From assembly GCA_003280985.1 (NCBI GenBank), contig QCDH01000001.1, forward strand, positions 1 to 64,000: DNA of 64,000 bases, read 5' to 3'. How positions within the stretch are numbered: position 1 is the first letter of the stretch; each line of letters starts with the position of its first letter. Shown here piece after piece: positions 33,170-44,020 of this stretch. Under the pieces are notes generated by a model that saw nothing but the letters and a program-made list of their open reading frames with translations, did not search any database and was not told the DNA's origin. Source of the DNA: Prochlorococcus sp. AG-355-A18 (GTDB lineage Bacteria; Cyanobacteriota; Cyanobacteriia; PCC-6307; Cyanobiaceae). The position numbers were made by a program, and so were the translations under genes.

Positions 33170-34006
33170 TTAATTTTTTAGCGATGAGGCTAATAAAGCA
33201 TTTAAAGAATGTGATCCTTTATAAACCAAAATTTGAGCCTTAGGTAACCCTACCAAAGCCAAGTCCCCAATAAGGTCTAAAATTTTATGTCTTATTGGTT
33301 CATTATCAAATCTTAACGGTGGATTGACCCATTTATCACCATCACAAACAAGGGCATTTTCCAAACTTCCGCCTTTTATTAATCCGAGTTCATTTAACTC
33401 TTGAAATTGATCTTTAAACCCAAATGTTCTAGCAGGAGCAATCATTTCAACAAAACTTTTTGGATTTAAATCAATAACAAAAGTTTGATTTCCGATTGCT
33501 TTATAGGCAAAACTTATAGTGGATATAATGGTAGTTTTGTCAGAAGGAGTTGCTGCTATAACTGAGCATTCTTTATTTAAAATTATTGATTTATTAATCT
33601 CTCTAAAGAAATTATCTGGTCTTGGTGCCTTTTTTATCCCAACTTCTTCAAAATCTCTAACCCACTGGATAGCCGATCCATCTAAAAGGGGAATCTCTTT
33701 CCCATCAACCTCAATATGTATATAACTTAATCCACAGCCTGCCAATGAAGATAATAAGTGTTCGATAGTATACAAATTTCTCGTCCCTAATTTAACAGCT
33801 GTACAAAGCATCGTACTTCCAATTAAATCCTGAGTTAACTTGAAAATCTCGTTAGGTTTATCCTTAAAAGAGACATAATATCCTTCTTTTTCATAGGAAG
33901 AAATAGTAACTCTTGTTTTTTCTCCACTATGTAAGCCTATACCTTCTCTGGAAATAACACCAGCCAAGGTATAGCAATAATTATAATTAGCAGGCCAAGA
34001 AAACAC
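33170..34006 (-). CDS. lpxC: UDP-3-O-acyl-N-acetylglucosamine deacetylase
   Basis: GIGLHSGEKTRV, TIEHLLSSLAGCG, EIPLLDGSAIQWV, IRHKILDLIGDLAL. Confidence 0.96.
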   Translation of the reverse strand: MFSWPANYNYCYTLAGVISREGIGLHSGEKTRVTISSYEKEGYYVSFKDKPNEIFKLTQDLIGSTMLCTAVKLGTRNLYTIEHLLSSLAGCGLSYIHIEVDGKEIPLLDGSAIQWVRDFEEVGIKKAPRPDNFFREINKSIILNKECSVIAATPSDKTTIISTISFAYKAIGNQTFVIDLNPKSFVEMIAPARTFGFKDQFQELNELGLIKGGSLENALVCDGDKWVNPPLRFDNEPIRHKILDLIGDLALVGLPKAQILVYKGSHSLNALLASSLKN

Positions 34007-36139
34007 TTAAAACTTCCATCCAACTCCAAGTGTATATCTCCAATCTCCACTTAGGTCCTTGCTAGCAATATCTAATCTTAATGGGCCTATTGGTGTTTTA
34101 ATCCCAACTCCACCTCCAAGGGAAAAACCAGAACCTGATTTCTGCAATAATTTACCTGGCTTTCCTGGAACATCCTTTTGTGAGCCTAGGTCACTTCCTG
34201 CATCGACGAATAAAGCTCCTGATATCATTCTCCAAACAGGGAATCTATATTCTGCTGTGCCCTCAACAAAACTTTTACTTACAGCCAAATCACAAGATCC
34301 CCAACCTCTAACAGATGATGTTCCTCCCATACAAAATGCTTCGTAAGGAGGCAATTCCCCAAGAATAGTTCCAGCCTTAAATTGAAATCCAATAGCTTGA
34401 GGACATTCTTCACTCGTAGCATCGCTAGACTTACATGCCTTAGTTAAATTTATTAATTTTGTTGGTATAAAAAATGCATATGAGGCTTTCATTCTATTAA
34501 AAGTAGGAGAGTTTCCCCCCATTGAAACAAATTGTTCGGTACCAAAACTAAATTTATTTCCCGAAGTTGGGTTGATAGAATTGTTCAAATTATTTCTAGA
34601 AGTACTCGCTATAACACTGACTAACGTATTTTCTTCAGGACATGAACCATCATTTGGAGTAAATCCAATACAGATAATATCATTTATATTTCCTGTTGTT
34701 GGAGTCGTATCCCCATAAGGTTTTTTGTTCCCATCACCATCAATCATCCTTACTTTTTTAAAATTCATTCCTGCAAGAACTCTCCACTTAGCGACCTTAA
34801 ATGGATCTCCACCATTTAATGGCCTTGAGAAAGAAAATCCACCTCCTGTTTTTTCTAAAACTATTGATGAAAAAGTATCAGTGGTTGAAGTACTAGTATC
34901 ATCTACTGCGTATATGCGCCCATTATTTTCACTTTTGAATTCTTGTGGATAATCTCTACTTAAAAAAATATTTGTTCTAAAAGATGTTTTATGTTTATCT
35001 CCTTTAATCCATGGATCAGATAAAGAAAAATTATAGGTGGTTGAATATTCTCCAAAATTTAGATTTAAATTTGTAGACCATGCTCTTCCTAGTGCATTGG
35101 TTTCCTGCAAACCAATTGATGCGAAGATCCCTGAACCATTGCTAAAACCAAGTCCACCCGTTAAAGATCCTGTTCTTTGCTCACTCAAGTCTAAAAAAAT
35201 TATGACTTGACCTGGATTTAAATTATCCGGACCAAGAGAAACCTTCACATCATCAAATAATGATGTGGCATAGAGTCTACCTATATCAGCTTCTAAAATT
35301 TTTCTATTAAAAATGGTGCCAGGTTGTGTTTTTAATTCTCTCCTTATAACCCAGTCTTTTGTTTTTCCTTTTCTAGGTTTTCCATCAATAATAAATTCAC
35401 CATCAGAATTTGGGAATCTTATTTTTACGTCTGATATAATGCCCTCAGAAACTTTTAATCTTACTACTCCGTTTTTAGAGATTCTTTCTGGGGTACTAAT
35501 TCTAGCTAGAGAATAACCAGCTTTTTCATAACGTTCTTTTATTAGTTCTATCTTATTTTGAAATTCATTTAGGTTAAGAGTTGTCCCATAATAATTTTTA
35601 AAAATATCATCTACGGATTCATTGGAGACAATAGAATTTGTTGGTTTAAGTTCAACTTTCTTCAAGATTGGATTAGGTACTACATTTACTATTAACCTCA
35701 CACCTAATGGCCCATCTTGAGACTTTATTTTAACTCCTGAAAACCAACCACTAGCATATATCGCATTAAGGTCTTGATTTAAAATTCTATTATCAACAAT
35801 ACTTCCAGGCTTTATGCTCATGGAATCATATGCAGCCAATTCAAGTTTTCTACCCTCAGGATGATTTTCCCAACCTTCGATAATTATTTCTGAGATAAGA
35901 ACACTTTCTTCACTAATATCATTATTGTTGTCTGCAAGAAAAAATTTTTTCTCTTCTTTCATTTCAATCCCTTGAAATAAAACATTATTAAAATTTGGTA
36001 TTTCAAGGTTTTTTGTTGATTTCTCAGCGTCATTTGGCAAATACATAGCAGCCAATTCTGAATTATTTGATATCAAAATCAAAGGGGTGCAGGCAACATT
36101 TATGAAAACCTTGCCAAATTTTAAAAAATGTTTTTGCAT
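34007..36139 (-). CDS. bamA: Omp85/BamA outer-membrane assembly protein (Toc75-like)
   Basis: POTRA repeats, C-terminal barrel with GGTSSVRGWGSCDLAVSKSF and terminal GVGWKF. Confidence 0.93.
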   Translation of the reverse strand: MQKHFLKFGKVFINVACTPLILISNNSELAAMYLPNDAEKSTKNLEIPNFNNVLFQGIEMKEEKKFFLADNNNDISEESVLISEIIIEGWENHPEGRKLELAAYDSMSIKPGSIVDNRILNQDLNAIYASGWFSGVKIKSQDGPLGVRLIVNVVPNPILKKVELKPTNSIVSNESVDDIFKNYYGTTLNLNEFQNKIELIKERYEKAGYSLARISTPERISKNGVVRLKVSEGIISDVKIRFPNSDGEFIIDGKPRKGKTKDWVIRRELKTQPGTIFNRKILEADIGRLYATSLFDDVKVSLGPDNLNPGQVIIFLDLSEQRTGSLTGGLGFSNGSGIFASIGLQETNALGRAWSTNLNLNFGEYSTTYNFSLSDPWIKGDKHKTSFRTNIFLSRDYPQEFKSENNGRIYAVDDTSTSTTDTFSSIVLEKTGGGFSFSRPLNGGDPFKVAKWRVLAGMNFKKVRMIDGDGNKKPYGDTTPTTGNINDIICIGFTPNDGSCPEENTLVSVIASTSRNNLNNSINPTSGNKFSFGTEQFVSMGGNSPTFNRMKASYAFFIPTKLINLTKACKSSDATSEECPQAIGFQFKAGTILGELPPYEAFCMGGTSSVRGWGSCDLAVSKSFVEGTAEYRFPVWRMISGALFVDAGSDLGSQKDVPGKPGKLLQKSGSGFSLGGGVGIKTPIGPLRLDIASKDLSGDWRYTLGVGWKF

Positions 36140-36175
36140 AGTACTTGTGATTAAGATAAATAAGTCATTATTTAT

Positions 36176-36913
36176 TTAATTAGTTTTAAGAAGATCGTTT
36201 ATTCTTCGGTGGATTTCACTATAAGCTTCAATTAGACCACCTAAATCATTTCTAAATCTATCCTTATCAAGACTCACTATTATATCATTTTTTTGATTTA
36301 GATCCCACAATCTACAATTATCAGGACTTATTTCATCCCCGAGAATAATGTTATTTTCAAAATCATAACCAAATTCTAATTTAAAATCTACAAGTTGAAG
36401 TTGAATACTTTTAAAAAAACTTTTCAAGATTACGTTAATTTTTAGGGTTAAATTTATTATTAATTCTAAATCATGAGAGCTTAATATATTCATTAATTGA
36501 ATTCTATCTTTCGTGATAAGGGGATCATTAAGTTCATCATTTTTAAGATAGATATCAATTAATGGTTTTGATAACAAAGTTCCAGGTTTAATAGTGGTTT
36601 GTTTGCATAAAGAACCATATGCAGTATTTCTTAGAACAATCTCTAATGGAATTACTTTTATTTTTTTTGCAATCATTGTATTTTGATTTTCAAGTTCAAT
36701 AAAATGAGTTGGAATATTTTTCTTAGTGAGAACCTCAAAAATTCTTGCACTTATTAAGCAATTAAGTTTGCCTTTACCTTCAAATTTTTCTTTTTTTAAC
36801 GCATTAAAGGCTGTAGCTTCATCTTTAAATTCAATTTTTACTTTATTTGCATCATCATGAGTAAATACTTTTTTTGCTTTGCCTTCATAAATCAACTCAT
36901 ATTTATTATTCAT
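36176..36913 (-). CDS. purC: SAICAR synthetase
   Basis: LIYEGKAKKVF, IEFKDEATAFN, EFGYDFENNIILGDEISPDNCRLWD. Confidence 0.97.
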   Translation of the reverse strand: MNNKYELIYEGKAKKVFTHDDANKVKIEFKDEATAFNALKKEKFEGKGKLNCLISARIFEVLTKKNIPTHFIELENQNTMIAKKIKVIPLEIVLRNTAYGSLCKQTTIKPGTLLSKPLIDIYLKNDELNDPLITKDRIQLMNILSSHDLELIINLTLKINVILKSFFKSIQLQLVDFKLEFGYDFENNIILGDEISPDNCRLWDLNQKNDIIVSLDKDRFRNDLGGLIEAYSEIHRRINDLLKTN

Positions 36914-37046
36914 TAACTTAAAGCCTCATTGTTATTACTAAAGTACTTTTTATAATTAACATAATTATTAGAAATCAACTTCAAATGAATTTAATTTCAT
37001 TTTAACTGATTATTCATCGAAACCTCATAACCTTAAAAACAAATAT

Positions 37047-38378
37047 ATGGGAATTCATTCACCTAGTTCTAGGAACTCTACTAGATTAGAAAATATTTTA
37101 ATAATTGGAAATGGCGGGAGAGAAAACTCTTTGGCTTGGGCTATTCAAAAAAATGAATTAGTCAAAAAAATTTATTTAATACCTGGTAACGCTGGTTCAG
37201 AAAGAATAAATAAATGTGAAAGAATAAAAATTGATATAAATAATAAAAATGAACTAGTTAAAAAGCTTGATTTTTTTAAGATAGATTTAGTCATTATTGG
37301 TCCAGAAATACCTCTGGCAAATGGATTAGCTGATTTTCTTCGAAAAAAAGATTTTAAAGTGTTTGGTCCTAATAAAGATGGGGCAAAACTAGAATTTAGC
37401 AAATCTTGGGCGAAGGAATTTATGCAAGACGCAAATATTCCAACTGCAAACTTTTGGAAAGTCAATTCTCTAGAGGAAGCCAAAAAAATTATTAATTTAT
37501 CATCAATTCCACTTGTCGTAAAAGCTGATGGTCTAGCTTCAGGTAAAGGTGTTTTTATTCCTAATTCAAAAGATGAATGCTTTAAAGCAGCAGAGACGAT
37601 TTTTAATGGAAGATTTGGTAACTCAGGGAATGTTGTTGTTCTAGAAGAAAAAATTCAAGGGCCAGAAGTTTCAGTTTTTGCTTTATGCGATGGGAAGAGA
37701 TATACATTACTACCAACGGCCCAAGATCACAAACGACTTAATGAAAGAGATAAAGGTCCGAATACAGGAGGTATGGGGGCTTATTCTCCTGCCCCATTAT
37801 TAACAGAAGATTGCCTTGATAGAGTCATTAAAGAGATAATTGAACCTACAATAAATGAGCTAAATAAAAGGAATATTGACTATAGAGGCGTAATTTATTT
37901 TGGTTTAATGATCACAAAATCTGGGCCCAAGGTTATAGAATATAATTGCAGATTTGGTGATCCAGAATGCCAAACAATAATGCCCTTGATGGATCAAAAT
38001 TTTGTATCTCTTTTAGAAAAATGCTCAATGGGAAGTTTAACTGGTGATGAAAAAATTAACGCTACTGATAAAGTTAGTGGTTGCGTAATAGCTACGTCCA
38101 AAGGTTATCCCCACGAATATAAAACTGGCTATCAAATAAAAATAGGTAAGATTGATTCAAATGATTGTCAAATTTTTGACTCAGGTACTTCTTCTAGTGA
38201 AAGTGGGAAATTATTAACTGCTGGAGGAAGAGTCTTAAGTATTGTCTGTCAAGATAAAGACTTCGATACTGTTTTTGAAAAAGCATACAAAAATTTAAAA
38301 GAAATACATTTTGAAGGAATTTATTTTAGAAATGACATAGGTCATCAAGTGAGAAAAAACTTTTCTTGGGAGAATTAA
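37047..38378 (+). CDS. purD: Phosphoribosylamine--glycine ligase
   Basis: LIIGNGGRENSLAWAI, GPNTGGMGAYSPAP, EYNCRFGDPECQ. Confidence 0.96.
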   Translation: MGIHSPSSRNSTRLENILIIGNGGRENSLAWAIQKNELVKKIYLIPGNAGSERINKCERIKIDINNKNELVKKLDFFKIDLVIIGPEIPLANGLADFLRKKDFKVFGPNKDGAKLEFSKSWAKEFMQDANIPTANFWKVNSLEEAKKIINLSSIPLVVKADGLASGKGVFIPNSKDECFKAAETIFNGRFGNSGNVVVLEEKIQGPEVSVFALCDGKRYTLLPTAQDHKRLNERDKGPNTGGMGAYSPAPLLTEDCLDRVIKEIIEPTINELNKRNIDYRGVIYFGLMITKSGPKVIEYNCRFGDPECQTIMPLMDQNFVSLLEKCSMGSLTGDEKINATDKVSGCVIATSKGYPHEYKTGYQIKIGKIDSNDCQIFDSGTSSSESGKLLTAGGRVLSIVCQDKDFDTVFEKAYKNLKEIHFEGIYFRNDIGHQVRKNFSWEN

Positions 38379-38382
38379 GATC

Positions 38383-40449
38383 ATGGTGGATCACAATAAT
38401 GGAGAAAGTAGAAAATATAACATCACTAGTAATGAAGATATTAATAGTAATTATTGGATTAATGGTCTCCTCGCTTGGTGGAGTGGGTTCAGTTTAAGAA
38501 CAAAGTTATTAGCCATAGCAACTCTTGTCGTAAGCCTCCTAATGACAGGAATAACTTTTTTTGCGTTAAATAGTATTCAAAGAGATGCAGGTATGAATGA
38601 TACTAGATATGCCCGAGATCTTGGCTTATTGTTATCTGGGAATGTTACAGAATTAGTTGCTAATAACCAAAAAAAAGAAATTTCAAATGTAGCTGAAAAG
38701 TTTTGGAGATCAAGTCGAAACCTGCGTTACATATTTTTTACTGATGCTGAAGATATTGTTCAACTTGGGATACCTATCAGTGCAACACCAACAAGCTCAG
38801 ACAGTCAGTTTCAGCTCACTCGAAAATTAAAACTACCTTCAGAATTGAAGAAGAGACCACAATTCCCTTTGGTTAGGCAGCATTCGACACCTCAAGGTCA
38901 AGTGACAGATGTATTTGTGCCAATGTTGTGGAAAGGCAAATATCTTGGGACTTTAGCTTTGGGAGTCACCCCTAATAAAAAAGCACTAGCTAGTGCCGCC
39001 TTAACTAGAGAGGTAACCATTGCAGTTTTTATTTCTATTTGGGTTTTAGTAATACTTGGAGCTGTATTTAATGCACTTACAATTACTAGACCAGTAAGAG
39101 AATTAGTAAGAGGTGTTAGAGAAATTTCAAGAGGAAATTTTAAATCGAGAATTTCTTTACCCATGACTGGTGATCTAGGAGAACTCTTAAATGGATTTAA
39201 CCGAATGGCCACACAATTAGAAAATTATGATGAAGCTAATATAGAAGAACTAAAAGCTGCTCAAATCAAGCAGCAATCATTAATAGCTACAATGGCAGAT
39301 GGTGCAATATTATTGGACTCACGAGGCAAGATTGTACTTACTAATCCAACAGCAAAGAGATTATTTCGTTGGGAAGGAAGATTTCTAGAAGGTAAACATT
39401 TCTTAAATGAAATCCCTGAAATTTTATCCAACGACTTACATACAAATATAGAATCTATCTTAAACAGGGAAAAGGAGAAAGACGATTTAAGATTCAGTTT
39501 AGGAGAACCGGCAAGAACCTTAAGAATTGTCTTGCAATCAGTCTTAGATACAAATAAAGTTGAATTAAAAGGAATTGCTGTGACAATCCAAGATTTAACT
39601 AGAGAAGTTGAACTTAATGCTGCACAAAATAGATTCATAAGCAATGTATCACATGAATTAAGGACACCACTTTTTAATATCAAAAGTTATGTAGAGACAT
39701 TACATGATTTAAAAGATCAGCTTTCTAATGAAGAACAAATAGAATTTTTAGGAATTGCGAATTCAGAAACTGACAGGTTAACAAGACTCGTAAATGATGT
39801 ATTAGATTTATCTAGATTGGAGTCTGGAAAAATTGTTCAGCTAGAGCAAATGGACATTAAACCAGCAATTGAGCAGACACTTAGAAATTATAGACTTAAT
39901 GCTTCAGAAAAAAATGTTTCATTAGCTCATGACATAGAGGAAACTATTCCTCCAATTCTTGGAAATTTTGATTTACTTTTGCAGGTTTTTGATAATTTAC
40001 TAGGAAATGGATTGAAATTTAGTCCAAAAAACAGCTCCCTAATGATAAGAGCTTATACTTGGCCAGATTCCTGTCCTGCTTTTCCTCCAAGTATTAAAAA
40101 CGATGCAGCCCCTCAATGTGAATTAGTTTCACCACTTCCAAAAGTAAGAATTGAGATTGCTGATACTGGCTCAGGAATATCTCAAGCTGATCAAGAAAAG
40201 ATATTTGATCGTTTCTATAGAGTAGAGAATTCTGTTCACACTGAGCAAGGGACCGGTTTAGGTTTATCTATAGTGCGGGGAATAATCGAAAAACACGGTG
40301 GGGAGATTCGTATGGCTAGTGAATTAGGTGTAGGAACAACGTTTTGGTTTGATTTAGCCTTGGCACAATCTGATAAAGATGAATTATTGACAAAAGCTAT
40401 TAATAATTCAGAGTCTTTTCCAAGTTCTGAAATTAAAGAAATTATCTAA
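38383..40449 (+). CDS. nblS: Two-component sensor histidine kinase, NblS-like (HAMP-PAS-HisKA-HATPase)
   Basis: TM/HAMP, PAS, FISNVSHELRTPLFNIKSYVETL, DNLLGNGLKFSP, GTGLGLSIVRGIIEKHGG; adjacent to kaiC. Confidence 0.88.
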   Translation: MVDHNNGESRKYNITSNEDINSNYWINGLLAWWSGFSLRTKLLAIATLVVSLLMTGITFFALNSIQRDAGMNDTRYARDLGLLLSGNVTELVANNQKKEISNVAEKFWRSSRNLRYIFFTDAEDIVQLGIPISATPTSSDSQFQLTRKLKLPSELKKRPQFPLVRQHSTPQGQVTDVFVPMLWKGKYLGTLALGVTPNKKALASAALTREVTIAVFISIWVLVILGAVFNALTITRPVRELVRGVREISRGNFKSRISLPMTGDLGELLNGFNRMATQLENYDEANIEELKAAQIKQQSLIATMADGAILLDSRGKIVLTNPTAKRLFRWEGRFLEGKHFLNEIPEILSNDLHTNIESILNREKEKDDLRFSLGEPARTLRIVLQSVLDTNKVELKGIAVTIQDLTREVELNAAQNRFISNVSHELRTPLFNIKSYVETLHDLKDQLSNEEQIEFLGIANSETDRLTRLVNDVLDLSRLESGKIVQLEQMDIKPAIEQTLRNYRLNASEKNVSLAHDIEETIPPILGNFDLLLQVFDNLLGNGLKFSPKNSSLMIRAYTWPDSCPAFPPSIKNDAAPQCELVSPLPKVRIEIADTGSGISQADQEKIFDRFYRVENSVHTEQGTGLGLSIVRGIIEKHGGEIRMASELGVGTTFWFDLALAQSDKDELLTKAINNSESFPSSEIKEII

Positions 40450-41975
40450 TTATTGTCTATTCCTTTAAAAATGTTTTGAACATTTTGATCAGGCACAACT
40501 CTGTGAGGGGCACCACTAAATATTTGTTCAAAATTAGAAAAAGAATCCCTTATTTCTGGTCCACTATTTGTAATGATAAATTCTCTTATTCGCTTATCAT
40601 GCCATGATCCCCGCATTTTAAAAACATTTAAAGCTCGTGCCATCTCACCTTTTATTTCTACGTATTGAAGCAACAATATAGTGTCTGTAATTGTTGAGAT
40701 ATGAGAATCAGTTATAGAGTGACTTCCCATAAATTCTTCCGCAGTATTAGTAAAAAAGCCTGCTATTTCTTCTTGTTTTGTATAACCAGTAACAGCAATT
40801 ACAAACTGTCTAAATGCATTTAGACTTACACCTCTGGCTAATGCAGAGAGAGAATCAATTGCCATTCTTTTTGGTTTAAATTGATTAATTTGCGTTTTTA
40901 TAATTTGTAGGTGATCCTCTAAACCAGTTGATTCAGGATATGCACAAATAATTTTTAATAATCCATCACTTTCCATTTTTTCAAAATCTATACCCCAGCT
41001 TGTAGCATTCCTGAGCAACTGAGCCCTAGATTCTTCATATGCAAAAAGTATTGCTCTTTCATTATTGTTATAAGCATCTTCAACAAATTTCGATACAAGC
41101 ATTGTTTTGCCCGTACCAGTTGCTCCAGTAGCGAGAATAATGGAATCTTGAAAATATCCTCCACCACACATGTCATCAAGATCTTTAACTCCAGAGCTAA
41201 TTCTAATATTTGAGGATCTCTGCGTTAATCTCATTGCTCCTAAGGCAAACACACTTATTCCATCCATTCCCATAGTGAATGGATATTCACCTTTCATATG
41301 TACAGTACCTCTTAATTTTAGAACTTCTAGAGTTCTTCTTCTCTTCTCTGACTCAAGAACATTTCTTAATAAGACAACATTATCAGATACAAATTCTTCT
41401 ACACCATATCTAGCAATTGGTCCGTAATCATCCACCCTTTCTGTAGTCATAACTGTTGTCACACCTATTTCTTTTAATCTTGCTATCAATCTAAATATTT
41501 CCCTTCTAACAACGTAAATAGCATCATACTGTTGAAAGACAGCGGTTATTGAATCTATTGCAACTCTTTTAGCTTTATATTTTCTAATTGCATAACTAAT
41601 TCTTTCAATAAGACCAGACAAGTCAAAGTTACCAGCCACATCCTGACCATCAGGATCAGGAGATGCGTCCAAAATAAAAAGTTTATTTTGATCAATTAAT
41701 TCTTGTAAATCCCAACTAAAACTTGCGGCATTTCTAATAATATCTAAGGGTGATTCCTCAAATGTTACAAAGATTCCAGGCTCATCAAAATTACAAATTC
41801 CATGGTGTAAATATTGAAGAGAAAAAACAGTTTTACCAGTTCCTGAGGTACCACTAACGAGTGTACTTCTAGATACAGGCAACCCACCTCTACAAACATC
41901 ATCAAAACCCTCTATTCCAGTTGGTAATTTTTGAACTTGCATTTTATTTGATTTACCAAATTTCTTATCATTCAT
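40446..41975 (-). CDS. kaiC: Circadian clock protein KaiC
   Basis: Two RecA-like domains (SGTSGTGKTVFSLQYL, TGATGTGKTMLVSKF), phosphosite region HISTITDTILLLQYVEIKGEM. Confidence 0.98.
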   Translation of the reverse strand: MNDKKFGKSNKMQVQKLPTGIEGFDDVCRGGLPVSRSTLVSGTSGTGKTVFSLQYLHHGICNFDEPGIFVTFEESPLDIIRNAASFSWDLQELIDQNKLFILDASPDPDGQDVAGNFDLSGLIERISYAIRKYKAKRVAIDSITAVFQQYDAIYVVRREIFRLIARLKEIGVTTVMTTERVDDYGPIARYGVEEFVSDNVVLLRNVLESEKRRRTLEVLKLRGTVHMKGEYPFTMGMDGISVFALGAMRLTQRSSNIRISSGVKDLDDMCGGGYFQDSIILATGATGTGKTMLVSKFVEDAYNNNERAILFAYEESRAQLLRNATSWGIDFEKMESDGLLKIICAYPESTGLEDHLQIIKTQINQFKPKRMAIDSLSALARGVSLNAFRQFVIAVTGYTKQEEIAGFFTNTAEEFMGSHSITDSHISTITDTILLLQYVEIKGEMARALNVFKMRGSWHDKRIREFIITNSGPEIRDSFSNFEQIFSGAPHRVVPDQNVQNIFKGIDNN

Positions 41976-42042
41976 AGTTTTGTGCTAATTAAACAAAATA
42001 AAATAAATTTCGAATTTATTTTTAAAAGTTTTATATACATTA

Positions 42043-42357
42043 TTAATCTCCACTATATTCAGTTTCAGTTAATTCATCAAAAAGTAAATCTAAACCAATT
42101 AAAACTTTCTCTCTATCTGAAAGATCACCTATTATTTTTCTAACAGGTGGTGGTAAAATTTTAGCTAACGTCGGAGTGGCTAAAATTTTATCTTCTTCAG
42201 CAAGTTGTGGTTGCTTAAGTACATCGATAACCTTCAAAGCATAAACTCCTTTGAATTCATTATCTAAAATTTCTCTTAAGGTATTTAAAGCTCTCATCGA
42301 ATTAGGAGTATTCCCAGCAACATAGAGTTTTAAAATATATGTTTTCCTTGCTGCCAT
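42043..42357 (-). CDS. kaiB: Circadian clock protein KaiB
   Basis: [24 protein letters not shown]...[34 protein letters not shown]. Confidence 0.98.
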   Translation of the reverse strand: MAARKTYILKLYVAGNTPNSMRALNTLREILDNEFKGVYALKVIDVLKQPQLAEEDKILATPTLAKILPPPVRKIIGDLSDREKVLIGLDLLFDELTETEYSGD

Positions 42358-42500
42358 CGTTATCGTTCCTAAATTGATATAAAAGATTTAAAACAACCCT
42401 TGACTTATTACACTACAAAATAAGAAAATAAACAAACTATTACGATTGCTTATTGGGCTTAATCAAATTATCAATTTGAGCCTAGTAGCGTCTTTAAGAT

Positions 42501-42941
42501 ATGACAAATTCTAAAAACTCCTCAAACAATTCTTCTGAAAGTAATGAATTGTATGCAATAGCAGAAACTTCAGGTCAACAATTTTGGTTCGAAGTTGATA
42601 GATACTATGACATAGACAGGTTAAATGCAAAAGAGAAAGACAAGATAACACTGGAAAAAGTTTTAGTTTTAAAGGACAAAGAGTCTATAACTATTGGTAA
42701 ACCTTACGTTAAAGACGCAAAAATCGAATTAGAAGTGGTCTCTCATAAAAGAGATAAGAAGATTCTTGTGTACAAGATGCGTCCCAAAAAAAAGACAAGA
42801 AGGAAGATGGGACACAGACAAGAACTTACAAGAGTTATGGTAAAATCTATTAAAATAGGTAATAGTGCTCCTAAGTCTTCTTCTAAAAAGGAAACTGTAA
42901 AAAAGGAAACTAAACCAAAATCCGAAAAATCTACAAATTAA
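42501..42941 (+). CDS. rplU: 50S ribosomal protein L21 with Lys/Ser-rich C-terminal extension
   Basis: YAIAETSGQQFWFEVDRYYDIDRL, YKMRPKKKTRRKMGHRQELTRVMV. Confidence 0.95.
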   Translation: MTNSKNSSNNSSESNELYAIAETSGQQFWFEVDRYYDIDRLNAKEKDKITLEKVLVLKDKESITIGKPYVKDAKIELEVVSHKRDKKILVYKMRPKKKTRRKMGHRQELTRVMVKSIKIGNSAPKSSSKKETVKKETKPKSEKSTN

Positions 42942-42950
42942 ACAATTCTA

Positions 42951-43211
42951 ATGGCACATAAAAAAGGAACAGGTTCTACTAGAAACGGAAGAGATTCAAA
43001 TTCCAAAAGGTTAGGTGTGAAAGCTTATGGCGGAGAAAAAGTAACTGCTGGATCAATTTTAATTCGCCAAAGAGGTACATCCTTTTTGCCGGGTATCAAT
43101 GTCGGTAAAGGTAAAGATGACACCCTTTTTGCACTCAAAGAAGGAACCGTAAGTTTCGAAAGCATTAAAAGAAATTTAAGAAATAGAAAAAGAGTTAATA
43201 TTGTTATCTAA
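42951..43211 (+). CDS. rpmA: 50S ribosomal protein L27
   Basis: [28 protein letters not shown]. Confidence 0.98.
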   Translation: MAHKKGTGSTRNGRDSNSKRLGVKAYGGEKVTAGSILIRQRGTSFLPGINVGKGKDDTLFALKEGTVSFESIKRNLRNRKRVNIVI

Positions 43212-43944
43212 TTTTCTTATAAGCTCTTGTAGTTATAAGAATAGGATGAAATACTTCTAAAAAATTTGATTGAAGAGTCTCAAAAAATTTTTCAACAATT
43301 TGAATGTCGTCAATATGAAACGGATATTCATTTTTTTCTCCTTTGAAAAAATACCAATTAAATAAAGCAATAGAATTAGGATCCATAAACTCATTGAAAA
43401 TCTCAATTTGTGAAGCTGGATCAGCAAGATGTTCCAAAACATCAAGGCAAACTATCGTATCAAATTTAGATATTTGTGTATCTTGAATTGTCTTGCAAAA
43501 AGTAAGTTTTTTTTCGACTCCTAATTTCTTTGCCCTGTATTCAACAAAGTTTCTATTTGTCTCATTAATATCTACAAAAAAAACATGCTCAACTTTTGAA
43601 GACATAGCGTTAGCTAAGGCATGCGTTCCAATTCCTCCTCCAAAATCTAAAACCAAATCTCTAGAAAATCTCTGCTGAAGTTTTAAAGTATCAGCGATGT
43701 ATTCCCTACTCGTGAGATGCCAAGCAGCTAAATCAGCTACATGCCGATCTCCAACTATTTCAGTATAAAAATCCGAAACATCATTCAAAGCATCTCCAGG
43801 ATGTGAATTTGCCAAATTCATCTTTGCATTTGCAAGGAATCCATCTAAATCACATTCTCCAATAGATAAGTATTCCATTAAATGTGATTTCAAATTAAAA
43901 GCATTGTCTAAAAACTCTTTTAAAATAAAATTATTATTTTCCAA
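43204..43944 (-). CDS. Class I SAM-dependent methyltransferase
   Basis: [44 protein letters not shown]. Confidence 0.8.
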   Translation of the reverse strand: MENNNFILKEFLDNAFNLKSHLMEYLSIGECDLDGFLANAKMNLANSHPGDALNDVSDFYTEIVGDRHVADLAAWHLTSREYIADTLKLQQRFSRDLVLDFGGGIGTHALANAMSSKVEHVFFVDINETNRNFVEYRAKKLGVEKKLTFCKTIQDTQISKFDTIVCLDVLEHLADPASQIEIFNEFMDPNSIALFNWYFFKGEKNEYPFHIDDIQIVEKFFETLQSNFLEVFHPILITTRAYKKIR

Positions 43945-44020
43945 TTTCTTTCTCTAAATTTCCAATATAAAAATCATAAGATGGTTATAAATCTTTCTCA
44001 AAGTATTCTTAATATTAAAA

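Noticed and set aside
43214-43241. TTCTTATAA/TTATAAGAA inverted repeat after rpmA
   Set aside because: AT-only arms, no following T-tract, within the convergent methyltransferase 3' end; too weak to call a terminator.
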